Assembly: GCF_015773195.1 (NCBI RefSeq)
Contig: NZ_JADWYK010000014.1
Location: 1 to 64,000 of the forward strand
DNA: 64,000 nucleotides
Origin: Hymenobacter guriensis
GTDB taxonomy: Bacteria > Bacteroidota > Bacteroidia > Cytophagales > Hymenobacteraceae
Direction: 5' to 3'
Shown: positions 14,863 through 23,457 of the stretch, one piece after another
Numbering within the stretch: position 1 is the first letter of the stretch
Layout of the letters: every line of letters begins with the position of its first letter
Program-made: the position numbers and the translations under genes
The notes under the pieces: model-generated
Told to the model about the DNA's origin: nothing
Database searches by the model: none
What the model saw: the letters and a program-made list of their open reading frames with translations, nothing else

Positions 14863-15996
14863 TCAGCGGCCGGCCGGGGGCGCGGGCGCCAGGGAGCGGA
14901 CGGTATTGAGCCGATCCAGCTTGCCGGAGGCCGTGGTGCGGAACTGTGGCGCGTACACCAGGGCGCGGGGCCGCTCGTATTTGTCGAGGCGCTGGGCTAG
15001 GAGCTGGTGCAACTGCTGCTCCTGGGCGGCAGCCAGCGGCTTGCCTTCCAGCACGGCCGTCACCTGCTCGCCTAGGCGGGCATCTGGGCGGCCCGTTACG
15101 AAGGCGCGGCGGCCTAAGCCTAACTCCGTGAGGGCCACTTCCAGCACCTGTTCCACCTTCTCGGCCTGCACCTTCACGCCCCCGCTGTTTATCACGAAGT
15201 CGGCCCGGCCCAGCCACTCAAACGTGTGCGCATCCAGCAGCTGCACCCGGTCGTTGGTGATGATGAGCTGGTCCAGGGTCACGTCGGCGCGCACGGTCAG
15301 GCAGCCGCGGGCGTCCTGGGCCACCGTAATGCCGGGCAGTACCTGGTAAGCCGTGGAGGGCTGGGGGCCGTTGAGGCGGCGCAGGGCAATGTGCGAGGCC
15401 GTTTCCGTCATGCCGTAGGTGAGGTACACCGGCACGCGCAGCTGCTGCAGGTCTTTTTCCAGCCGACGCTCCACGGCCGCGCCCCCTACTAAAATACCTT
15501 TCATGCGATTGAGGCGTGGGGCGTGGCCGGCATCCAGCACGGCCCGCAGTTGCAGGGGCACGAAGGAAGCAAAGTCGAACTCGGCGGAGGCGGGCACCAA
15601 AGCCAGCGGGTCGGCGTGGGGCTCCACAATAGTGAGGTGCATACGACGCTCAAATCCCCGCACCAGCATCATCAGCCCGCCCACAAACTCGCAGTTCAGG
15701 CACACCAGCATCCGGTCGCCGGGGCCCAGGTCGAAATAGTCGCCGGTGCGGGCCGCCGAGGCTTCCAGCTGCCGCCGCTTCATGGTTACGAGCTGGGGTT
15801 TGCCCGTGGAGCCGGAAGTGCGCAGGCCAAATTCCTGGGCCCCGTTCAGCCACTGCCGGCAGAAATCAAGCACGCGGGCCTCGTAGCCGTTCAAATCCTG
15901 CGGGGCCTGGGCGGGGTACTGCTGAATATCGGCGTAGCGAAACGTGCGGCCGTTGAGAGAAAGCGAATCGGGCAGGAGGGAAGCGTCGGCAGTCAT
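14863..15996 (-). CDS. menE: o-succinylbenzoate-CoA ligase
   Basis: A 377-residue member of the ANL adenylating enzymes. The AMP-binding loop TSGSTGKP is at 60-67, the motif YGMTETASHIAL comes at about 195-206, and the catalytic C-terminal lysine is K359 in SGKLDR. It is shorter than the usual 450-500 residues because the N-terminal subdomain is reduced, which I believe is usual in Bacteroidota MenE. The menaquinone assignment rests on menB, menD and menF lying 1.6-6 kb away on the same strand. Another acyl-CoA ligase role cannot be excluded from sequence alone. Confidence 0.8.
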   Translation of the reverse strand: MTADASLLPDSLSLNGRTFRYADIQQYPAQAPQDLNGYEARVLDFCRQWLNGAQEFGLRTSGSTGKPQLVTMKRRQLEASAARTGDYFDLGPGDRMLVCLNCEFVGGLMMLVRGFERRMHLTIVEPHADPLALVPASAEFDFASFVPLQLRAVLDAGHAPRLNRMKGILVGGAAVERRLEKDLQQLRVPVYLTYGMTETASHIALRRLNGPQPSTAYQVLPGITVAQDARGCLTVRADVTLDQLIITNDRVQLLDAHTFEWLGRADFVINSGGVKVQAEKVEQVLEVALTELGLGRRAFVTGRPDARLGEQVTAVLEGKPLAAAQEQQLHQLLAQRLDKYERPRALVYAPQFRTTASGKLDRLNTVRSLAPAPPAGR

Positions 15997-16143
15997 GTAG
16001 GGGAAAGAAGCGCGGCAAAGATTTCAGCTAAATAACAAACCTGCATACGAACGGCTGCCGCTCCCGGCTGAGAACTGCGCGGGAGCTTGACTCTGAGAAT
16101 ATTAAAATCGTATATTCAGTCTTCTCACCAGCCGCTTTCTGCC

Positions 16144-16347
16144 ATGCAACCCACCAGCCCGTTCACCGCCGTGCGTACGTTTCTGTTCCTGCCCCTGGCT
16201 TCGCCTGAGGAAAAAATGGCCAAGCTCCGGCAGCTGGCCGAAGAAAAGGCCCGGCGCAAAGCCCGGAAAAAAGCCGCCAAGCACGAGCGGCTGCGCAACT
16301 TCTTTGGCTGGTGCGCCGGCTGTGAGGCCTACGGGTCGATATTCTAG
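16144..16347 (+). CDS. small basic protein, unknown
   Basis: A 67-residue protein starting at the ATG at 16144. An N-terminal segment (FTAVRTFLFLPLA) leads into a highly charged Lys/Arg/Ala helix (KLRQLAEEKARRKARKKAAKHERLR) and a C-terminal FFGWCAGCEAYGSIF with a CxxC pair. It could bind nucleic acid or a metal, but nothing confirms it. It lies alone between menE (divergent) and a plus-strand barrel-like gene. Confidence 0.5.
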   Translation: MQPTSPFTAVRTFLFLPLASPEEKMAKLRQLAEEKARRKARKKAAKHERLRNFFGWCAGCEAYGSIF

Positions 16348-16428
16348 GACTATCTGTTCACTTACTATTAAGTAAGTGATGCAGGAGAGTGCGCTTGATT
16401 TCTCCAACAGCTATAAGCTTCTCCAGCC

Positions 16429-16983
16429 ATGAGGTCGAGGTATATACTCGTTCTGCTGCTTGCGCCGCTCTGGGCTCATGCTCAGAAAGGCCCGCACGAA
16501 GTATACGCCAGCTACGGCCTCGGCACGCCGCTTTCCTTTGAGTTTGATTTAGGCTGGGGAGGAAGTTCAACGGGTACAGTGCAAAAATCCGTATCGGGTC
16601 CTGCGGGGGTTGGGTACCGCTATTTCCTGAGCGAGAAGTTTGCGCTGGGAGCCCAGGCATCCTACACCCGCGTACGGCGGGAGTTTACCACGCAGCCGCC
16701 GTCCACCACCGACAATACCAGCACAGACGTCGGCTACGCGCTGCTGGTGCGGAGCGAGGTGTACTACGTGCGCAAGCCCACCTTCAAGGTGTACTCCGGC
16801 CTGGGAGTGGGCTGGAACTGGGAAAATCATACCTCCTCAGACTATCCTTCCCGGCAAGAGTCTCATCCAACCTTGCACCTGACGCTGGCGGGTATCCGTT
16901 TTGGTGACCGGGTAGCGGGCTTTGCAGAGCTGGGGCTAAGCGTTAATGGTATACTTCAGGCGGGTGTAGCCGTGCGGCCCTAA
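16429..16983 (+). CDS. outer-membrane beta-barrel-like protein
   Basis: A 184-residue protein with a signal peptide (MRSRYILVLLLAPLWAHAQ). It is followed by alternating hydrophobic/polar strands typical of an 8-strand barrel (VGYRYFLSEKFALGAQASYTRVRREF, GYALLVRSEVYYVRKPTFKVYSGLGVGWNWE, LHLTLAGIRFGDRVAGFAELGLSVNGILQAGVAVRP). The protein ends with strand-like sequence. Such small barrels are common in Bacteroidota. No specific function can be inferred, and the neighbours offer no clue. Confidence 0.75.
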   Translation: MRSRYILVLLLAPLWAHAQKGPHEVYASYGLGTPLSFEFDLGWGGSSTGTVQKSVSGPAGVGYRYFLSEKFALGAQASYTRVRREFTTQPPSTTDNTSTDVGYALLVRSEVYYVRKPTFKVYSGLGVGWNWENHTSSDYPSRQESHPTLHLTLAGIRFGDRVAGFAELGLSVNGILQAGVAVRP

Positions 16984-17096
16984 AAAATGTACCCCGAAAG
17001 CCGGGTCTCGTACACTTCGGGTTCGACTTGACGACAGCAGAAGCCGAAGACCGAGTTTGTAGGTAGCCTTATTTTAAGGCAGCAGAGGTAGTTCGG

Positions 17097-17459
17097 CTAT
17101 TTCGTGGTGGCTGACTCCGGCAGCAGCTTAAAGTATGTAGCCACAAAGCGGTTATTCACTACCTCGCCCTGTACCTCGGCCCGGCGGATGGCGTTGCAGA
17201 AGCCATCCTGCGCGTGTGCGTCGCCGTGCGAGTCGATGCCGGTGCCCTCCACGAAGTAGGCCTTGTCCTTGATGCGCACCGCCAGGTCGCAGCTCTTGCC
17301 GGCTAGGCCCAGCCGGCACTGTCCGCAGGCGGCTTCCACTACCTGCACGGGCCTGGCTTTGTCGGGCGCGGCGGCAACCGGGGCCGGCGCAACCGACTGA
17401 GCCTGGGCGGCAGCAATGCTGGCGAAGGTCAGCAGGAAAAGAAAGAGCAAAGATTTCAT
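17097..17459 (-). CDS. small secreted cysteine-containing protein (DUF6370-like)
   Basis: A 120-residue protein with a signal peptide (MKSLLFLFLLTFASIAAAQAQ) and an Ala/Pro-rich linker. A conserved core follows: VVEAACGQCRLGLAGKSCDLAVRIKDKAYFVEGTGID, then HGDAHAQDGFCNAIRRAEVQGEV. Four cysteines (CGQC, SCD, GFC) and the histidines in SHGDAH suggest metal binding or disulfides. It matches my memory of DUF6370 proteins of Bacteroidota, which have no assigned role. It lies 126 bp downstream of menB beyond a terminator, so it is probably transcribed separately. Confidence 0.75.
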   Translation of the reverse strand: MKSLLFLFLLTFASIAAAQAQSVAPAPVAAAPDKARPVQVVEAACGQCRLGLAGKSCDLAVRIKDKAYFVEGTGIDSHGDAHAQDGFCNAIRRAEVQGEVVNNRFVATYFKLLPESATTK

Positions 17460-17522
17460 ACTGGGAAAATCTGAGGGTAAACGCGTTGGATGGCAAGATA
17501 GCCAGTGACTCGCAAAGCCAAT

Positions 17523-17561
17523 AAAAAAGCGGCCCGCACCCCCAAGGCACGAGCCGCTTTT
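17523..17561 (-). terminator. terminator after menB
   Basis: AAAAGCGGC (17525-17533) pairs with GCCGCTTTT (17553-17561). On the minus strand the stem is followed by TTTTTTAT, giving a good intrinsic terminator 25 bp after the menB stop. Confidence 0.8.
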
Positions 17562-17585
17562 GGGCCGGAACAGCGCAACGAGGCG

Positions 17586-18398
<813 letters not shown>

Positions 18399-18517
18399 AG
18401 TAAGTCGTTGATTTCTGCGTCTTCGGCGTTTTCTTCGGCGCCTTCTGCGGGCTAGGTCGTTGGTACGAATTGAGCCCGCAGAGGGCGCAGAGGTTTGAGC
18501 AGGAGGCGCTGTGGGTG

Positions 18518-20404
18518 TTAGGAAAAAGAAGTGCGGACCGCAGCCCGGTACTGTTCAAAGAATTCGGCGTTGGTGGGGCTGTCGGTGGTGATTTCGAGGA
18601 GCCCCGCGCCGGATTCAGCTGCAAAGAAAACCGGTAGCGCCGACTCTAGTTCAGCAAATGTTGAAACTGCCAGGTAGCGTAGGCCAAAGTCGCGCGCCGT
18701 ATTCTCGGCCCGCAGGGGCTGGCGCGTTTCAAAAAACTCTTCCAGCTCCGGCTGCTGGCGCGGCCCGTCAATCAGCCGGAAAATGCCCCCGGCGTGATTA
18801 TTCAGCAGAATCACGCGTAGGTTGGGTGTGGGGTAGTTGTGCCAGAAGGCGTTGCGGTCGTAAAAGAAAGCCACGTCGCCGGTAAGCAGCACCACCGGCC
18901 GCGCGGGCTGAGCCAGGGCCGCGCCCACGGCCGTGCTGGTGCAGCCGTCGATGCCGCTGGTGCCGCGGTTGGCAAATACTTCCACGAAGCGCTCCGTCGG
19001 CAGCCCCAGAATGTTGGCGTAGCGCACGGCCATGCTGTTGGCCAAGTGCAGGGCCGTGCGGTCGGGCAGCAGCTGCAGGGCGCGGTAGATGGCCGTAAAC
19101 TCGTTGAACGGCTGATTGGGCTGCTGCATGAACTCGTGCAGAAACTCCGTGGCCCAGTTTTCCGCCGCCAGCCACGGCCGTAGGTAAGCCGCCTTGGCCG
19201 AGTCTGCCTCCGTGGCGGTCCAGGTCAGGCGGGCGGGCTGCCCCAGCGGCTGGGGTGCCGGCGCCACGCGGGTAGCATCGGGTTGGGCAACGTGGCTGGG
19301 AGCGGTAATGGTTGGAATCGAGCTATCAGAAGCCAGGGCCGCATAAGAAGTTGAACCTTCCTCACTCAGCGCCGCAAAGAAATCGGCCGGCTCCATCCGC
19401 ACCACCTTCGTCAGTGCCTGGAAGGTATCGGCCACCGCACCGGCGGGCTGCACGTGCCAGTGCTGGGCGGGTTTGGCGTTGCGCAGATACAGCTTCAGGG
19501 CTTTGGAAATGAGGGACTGGCCGAAGGTGATGAGCAGCTCCGGTTTCAGGGCTTCCTTCAGGCCCGGCTCGGGCACGGCCATAAATACGTCCTGGCGGCC
19601 CAGGGGGCGCCGGCGCTGGTCGTAGCCGGGAGCCGCAGGCAGATGCAGATTGGCAATAACGTCGCCCACCACGGGCACCTGCCAGGCTGCCGCAAACCGG
19701 TGCAAGGCCAGCAACAAATCCGTATCGGCGGGGTGCTGGCCGGCTACTACCAGCACCCGACTGGTGCTGCGGATAGCTTCGCGCAGCTCCGCCAGCGTGG
19801 AGGCGGGCAGCTGCGGCCGGCCGGGCAGCTCACGGGTTACGCGTACCTGGCCAAACTGCAGCTCTTCGCCTTGCTGGGGGTAAAATGGCTCCCGCAGCGG
19901 CACGTTCACTTGCACCGGCCCGGCCGGAAACTGCTCAGCCAGCCCAATGGCCTCCGACACCAGGCGTGTAGCGTGCCAGTGCGCGTCGGCGTGAGTGGTG
20001 TCGGCCGGGAAGTGAAAGGAGCCTTTGGCGTGCGCCCCGTACAGGTCGGTTTGGCGGATGGTTTGGCCGTCGAGCTGGTCTATCCACTCCGGGGGGCGGT
20101 CGGCGGTGAAAACCACCAGCGGAATCTGCTGAAAATAGGCTTCCGCCACGGCCGGGGCGTAGTTCAGGCCCGCCGTGCCCGAGGTGCAGACCAGCGCCAC
20201 GGCCCGCTTTTGCGCCTGTGCCAGTCCCAGCCCGATAAAGGCAGCGGCCCGCTCGTCCGGCACCGTGCGTACCTGAATCTTGGGGTGACGGGCAAAGGCA
20301 ATGGTAAGCGGTGCGCACCGGGAGCCCGGCGACAGCACCACGTCTGTAATGCCCAGCTGAGCGCAGATTTCGGGGATGTTATGAACCGCTTGTAGAGAAG
20401 CCAT
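18518..20404 (-). CDS. menD: 2-succinyl-5-enolpyruvyl-6-hydroxy-3-cyclohexene-1-carboxylate synthase
   Basis: A 628-residue thiamine-diphosphate enzyme that adds 2-ketoglutarate-derived succinic semialdehyde to isochorismate, the first committed step of menaquinone synthesis. Visible motifs are SPGSR (25-29), the TPP-activating glutamate E51 in PDERAAAFIGLG, CTSGTAGLNYAPAV and the C-terminal TPP-binding stretch LLTGDVAFFYDRNAF...NNHAGGIF. A Pro/Ala-rich insertion in the middle (THVAQPDATRVAPAPQPLGQ-like) accounts for some of the extra length. It is preceded by a small hypothetical gene and menF in the same direction. Confidence 0.95.
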   Translation of the reverse strand: MASLQAVHNIPEICAQLGITDVVLSPGSRCAPLTIAFARHPKIQVRTVPDERAAAFIGLGLAQAQKRAVALVCTSGTAGLNYAPAVAEAYFQQIPLVVFTADRPPEWIDQLDGQTIRQTDLYGAHAKGSFHFPADTTHADAHWHATRLVSEAIGLAEQFPAGPVQVNVPLREPFYPQQGEELQFGQVRVTRELPGRPQLPASTLAELREAIRSTSRVLVVAGQHPADTDLLLALHRFAAAWQVPVVGDVIANLHLPAAPGYDQRRRPLGRQDVFMAVPEPGLKEALKPELLITFGQSLISKALKLYLRNAKPAQHWHVQPAGAVADTFQALTKVVRMEPADFFAALSEEGSTSYAALASDSSIPTITAPSHVAQPDATRVAPAPQPLGQPARLTWTATEADSAKAAYLRPWLAAENWATEFLHEFMQQPNQPFNEFTAIYRALQLLPDRTALHLANSMAVRYANILGLPTERFVEVFANRGTSGIDGCTSTAVGAALAQPARPVVLLTGDVAFFYDRNAFWHNYPTPNLRVILLNNHAGGIFRLIDGPRQQPELEEFFETRQPLRAENTARDFGLRYLAVSTFAELESALPVFFAAESGAGLLEITTDSPTNAEFFEQYRAAVRTSFS

Positions 20405-20475
20405 AGGTGGAGAATAGCGCGAAACTGAGGTCAGATACGTTGGAACAGGTAGCAGGGCGAGACTATAGCGGCACG

Positions 20476-20802
20476 TTAAATTTGAATGTGCGCCGGGTTT
20501 ACGCCGGCTTCGCGCATAATGCTACAGGCTACATCATAGAGAAACTCCCGTTCCTCGGTATCAAAATCGTCGATGTCCCATTCCTCCAGGAACGACTGCA
20601 CGTTGTCGGTCAGCTCCGGACTGCCCGGGGCGGCTGTGGGCAACGCGGCCTGCAGATGGCGCACAAAATCGATTATGGCCTGCTGCATATCCTGCTGTAC
20701 TTCCTCGTCAGATGGGTAAAGGCCTCTGGCTTCCCAGCTTTCTTCCGGAAAATTATTGCGGGTGACGTAGGTTTCGAGCTGTTGGTGAAGGCGGGTGTCC
20801 AT
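20476..20802 (-). CDS. small acidic protein inside the men cluster
   Basis: A 108-residue soluble, acidic, helical protein (VQQDMQQAIIDFVRHLQAAL; VQSFLEEWDIDDFDTEEREFLYDVACSIMREAG). It has no signal peptide and no family I recognise. It lies between menF (54 bp upstream) and menD (71 bp downstream) in the same direction and is probably co-transcribed. The position suggests co-expression with quinone synthesis, but nothing in the sequence supports an enzymatic role. Confidence 0.7.
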   Translation of the reverse strand: MDTRLHQQLETYVTRNNFPEESWEARGLYPSDEEVQQDMQQAIIDFVRHLQAALPTAAPGSPELTDNVQSFLEEWDIDDFDTEEREFLYDVACSIMREAGVNPAHIQI

Positions 20803-20856
20803 AAGAAGAAAAGTAAAGGAATGATACGCTCGGGGTAAGCTGAAGCCCGGGCGTAT

Positions 20857-22077
20857 TTACGCCAGAATAGCGCCTACGGTGCGCAGCTTCAGCTCGGTTT
20901 CCTGCCACTCCCGGGCCGGGTCGGAGTCGATGGTGAGGCCGGTGCCGGCGTAGAGGATGGCTTCGGAGGGCCGCAGCTGCAGGCAGCGCAGATTTACGAA
21001 CAACCGCGTGACGCCTGCATCGGGCAGATTTACGGGGCCCAGAAACCCTGCGTAGTAGGCCCGGTCGTAAGCTTCGTGGTGGCGCAGAAAATCGAGGGCC
21101 GGCTGCCGGGGCACCCCGCCCACGGCCGGGGTAGGATGGAGCAGGCGCAGCATATCGGTACCCAACGACGGAAAAGGCACCTGGTCGAGGTGCACAGCAA
21201 AATCGGTGCGCAGGTGCAGAAGCTGCCCGGCCACTACCGTGCGCGGCCCCTGCTCGTCGTACTCGCGCAGGCGCAGCTGCTTGAAGCAGTTCACGATGTA
21301 GCGGGCCACCAGCGCGTGCTCCTCAATGTCCTTGTGCGCCCACTTGGCCGTGGCGGGCTTCATACCTGGCAGCAAGGGCTGAGTGCCGGCCAGCGCCATC
21401 GTCCGGAACGTGTTGGTTTCGTCGATTTCGGCCAGCACTTCCGGCGTAGCGCCCAGCCAGGTGCCCGCGCCCGGCGCACTCACCAACGACACGAAGGCGT
21501 TGGGGTAGCGCGTCTGCAGCTCCTCAAACGCGGCCAAGGCATCAAACCCCGGCGGCAGCGGCCGGCGCACGGCCCGGCTCGATACCACTTTGCGCACGGT
21601 GCCGGCCTCAATGGCCCCCACGCCCGCGGCCACCAGGGTTTCATACTCGGGGCGGGAGGCGGTGGCCGGCGCCGGCTGCGGACTCACGTGCCAGGTTAGC
21701 GGGGCCTCGGCCGGCAGGGCGGCAAATCGCTGCCGCAGCTCCGGCAGCCGGGCCGCGGCCGCCGCGCTTACCTGGATTTCCTCGGACCGGGCTAAGTCAA
21801 AAAACAAGTCGGCGGGGAAAAAGAACGGCGGGTTGTGGTCGGAGTCCCGGAAGGGGAAAAAGGCAAAGCCGGCCGGGGCCGTGGGCTCCAGCGCGGGCGG
21901 CAGACCAGCGTAGGCTGCGTCTACCTTCAAACTCAGGCAAAGACGGGCGTGCACGGCGCCGGGCAGCCGCCACAAAGCCACCGGCCGGCCGCTGCTGAGG
22001 GCCAAAGCCACCAGCTGGCGCAGCCGGGCGGCTACCGGCAAGGCCGGGTTCCAGGTTATTTTCTGCAGGCTGCTCAT
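20857..22077 (-). CDS. menF: isochorismate synthase
   Basis: A 406-residue chorismate-binding enzyme that converts chorismate to isochorismate. The C-terminal catalytic domain shows the family blocks: TFRTMALAGTQPL, KDIEEHALVARYIV, LHLRTDFAVHL, LHPTPAVGGVPRQPALDFL, FVNLRCLQL and YAGTGLTIDSDPAREWQETELKL. The DPAREWQETELK ending is usual for isochorismate synthases. The first codons overlap the stop of the upstream thioesterase gene by 4 bp, indicating translational coupling. The neighbouring menD and menB favour menaquinone over siderophore synthesis. Confidence 0.92.
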   Translation of the reverse strand: MSSLQKITWNPALPVAARLRQLVALALSSGRPVALWRLPGAVHARLCLSLKVDAAYAGLPPALEPTAPAGFAFFPFRDSDHNPPFFFPADLFFDLARSEEIQVSAAAAARLPELRQRFAALPAEAPLTWHVSPQPAPATASRPEYETLVAAGVGAIEAGTVRKVVSSRAVRRPLPPGFDALAAFEELQTRYPNAFVSLVSAPGAGTWLGATPEVLAEIDETNTFRTMALAGTQPLLPGMKPATAKWAHKDIEEHALVARYIVNCFKQLRLREYDEQGPRTVVAGQLLHLRTDFAVHLDQVPFPSLGTDMLRLLHPTPAVGGVPRQPALDFLRHHEAYDRAYYAGFLGPVNLPDAGVTRLFVNLRCLQLRPSEAILYAGTGLTIDSDPAREWQETELKLRTVGAILA

Positions 22078-22505
22078 GCCTTAGCCGGGGCTGCGGGAAG
22101 GTCGATGACAGCCATGGTAATGCGGCTGATGCACACCAGCGCGCCGGTTTCTTCGTGGGTGATGCGGATTTCCCAGACCTGGGTGCTTCGCCCCACGTGC
22201 AGCGCCGTGGCCCGCCCGACTACGTACCCCTCGCGCACGCCCTTTATATGGTTGGCGTTGATTTCCAGGCCCACACAGGCTTGTTTGGTGGGGTCGATTT
22301 TGGTGGCGGCCCCGATGCTGCCCAGCGTTTCGGCCAACGCCACCGAGGCGCCGCCGTGCAGCAAACCCATGGGCTGGTGCGTGCGGCCGTCCACGGGCAT
22401 GCGGCCTTCAAGGTAGTCGGGAGTAAGGGCCGTGAGTTCAATGCCAAGCGTATCGGCCAGAGTAGGGCGCTTGCGTACCCAGTGCTGCAGTTGTTCGAGC
22501 GTCAT
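22074..22505 (-). CDS. hotdog-fold thioesterase, probable DHNA-CoA thioesterase
   Basis: A 143-residue PaaI/YdiI-type hotdog protein starting at the ATG at 22505. It contains the motif HQPMGLLHGGASVALAETLGSIGA, with the HGG and the acidic residue of this thioesterase class, and the second strand block CVGLEINANHIKGVREGYVVG. It overlaps menF by 4 bp. In this setting the natural substrate is 1,4-dihydroxy-2-naphthoyl-CoA, the product of MenB, whose hydrolysis is required before prenylation. This is an inference from neighbours: hotdog thioesterases are often promiscuous, so no symbol is given. Confidence 0.82.
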   Translation of the reverse strand: MTLEQLQHWVRKRPTLADTLGIELTALTPDYLEGRMPVDGRTHQPMGLLHGGASVALAETLGSIGAATKIDPTKQACVGLEINANHIKGVREGYVVGRATALHVGRSTQVWEIRITHEETGALVCISRITMAVIDLPAAPAKA

Positions 22506-22668
22506 AAAAGAAACAGGCAAGAGGAAAGACCGTCGGAACGGTATAACCGCAAACGCCGCCTCAAGGATGCCGCGAAGCTAGCCAACGCGCCGGAAAAGAT
22601 GCCGCCGCATGCGCAAAGCCCGGCGGAAAGCGTGTATTTTAACGGCTCATAGCAAATGCAGCGGGCCA

Positions 22669-23295
22669 GTGAGCGTCAAAAAAATTTACCTTATCCGACA
22701 CGGACAAACCGATTTCAACGTGCAGGGCATCGTGCAGGGCAGCGGCGTCGACTCCGACCTGAACGCGGCCGGGCGGCGCCAGGCGGCCCAGTTTTTTGCG
22801 GCCTACCAGCACGTGCCGTTCGCCAAAGTGTACACATCGGCCTTGCGGCGCACCCACCAGTCGGTGCAGGGGTTTCTGGACTTGGGCTTGCCGCACGAGC
22901 AGCACCCGGGCCTCAACGAAATCAGCTGGGGCGTGCGCGAAGGCACCCGCATCACGCCGGAGGAAGATGAAGAGTACCACTACGTGCTGCAGCAATGGCG
23001 CCTGGGCAACACCAGCCTGGCCATGCTGGGCGGAGAAAGTCCCGACGAGGTGGCCGCCCGGCAGCGCCCGGTAATTGACTTGCTCGTTTCCCGGACCGAG
23101 GAAGAAACCGTGCTGGTGTGCATGCACGGCCGGGCCATGCGGGTGCTGCTGTGTCAGCTGCTGGGCTATCCGCTCAGCCAGATGGATTCCTTCGAGCACC
23201 ACAACCTCTGCCTCTACAAGCTGCACTATACCGGCAGCCTGTTTACGGTGCGCAGCTTTCTGGATCTGCGGCACCTGCAGGAAACACGTTCCTAG
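22669..23295 (+). CDS. histidine phosphatase (phosphoglycerate mutase-like) protein
   Basis: A 208-residue protein of the branch-1 histidine phosphatase superfamily. The phospho-histidine motif is IRHGQTDFN at residues 8-16, and the second catalytic histidine lies in VLVCMHGRAMR. Further markers are SALRRTHQSV and LNEISWGVREG. It is probably a small-molecule or sugar-phosphate phosphatase; substrate unknown. The start is taken as GTG at 22669, just ahead of KKIYLIRHG. An upstream ATG at 22609 in the same frame would add 20 basic residues with no conserved features. Confidence 0.83.
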   Translation: MSVKKIYLIRHGQTDFNVQGIVQGSGVDSDLNAAGRRQAAQFFAAYQHVPFAKVYTSALRRTHQSVQGFLDLGLPHEQHPGLNEISWGVREGTRITPEEDEEYHYVLQQWRLGNTSLAMLGGESPDEVAARQRPVIDLLVSRTEEETVLVCMHGRAMRVLLCQLLGYPLSQMDSFEHHNLCLYKLHYTGSLFTVRSFLDLRHLQETRS

Positions 23296-23400
23296 TCAGA
23301 CTGGCCGCTATCAGGCTCACTTACGTTAGCGGAACCAGCAGGCCAGGATTTCAGGGCGAATTTTCGCCGGGCTTTCCGGGCCTACAAGATAAAAGCGTAG

Positions 23401-23432
23401 TTTGCGCCCCCCAAAAATCCGGTCTATTTTTG
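23401..23432 (+). promoter_or_regulatory. promoter of the pyruvate dehydrogenase E2 gene
   Basis: TTTG at 23401-23404 and TATTTTTG at 23425-23432, separated by 20 nt, match the Bacteroidota sigma consensus TTTG-N19-TAnnTTTG. The ATG is at 23458, giving a 5' leader of roughly 20 nt. Confidence 0.65.
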
Positions 23433-23457
23433 ACCCTCAACTCAACCGAAGACGCTG

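Noticed and set aside
16984..17096. CCCGAA...TTCGGG hairpin after the barrel gene as a terminator
   Set aside because: The stem is only 6 bp, the loop is long and no T-run follows.
18798..19183. Overlapping frames within menD on both strands
   Set aside because: Shadows of menD, which carries intact TPP motifs.
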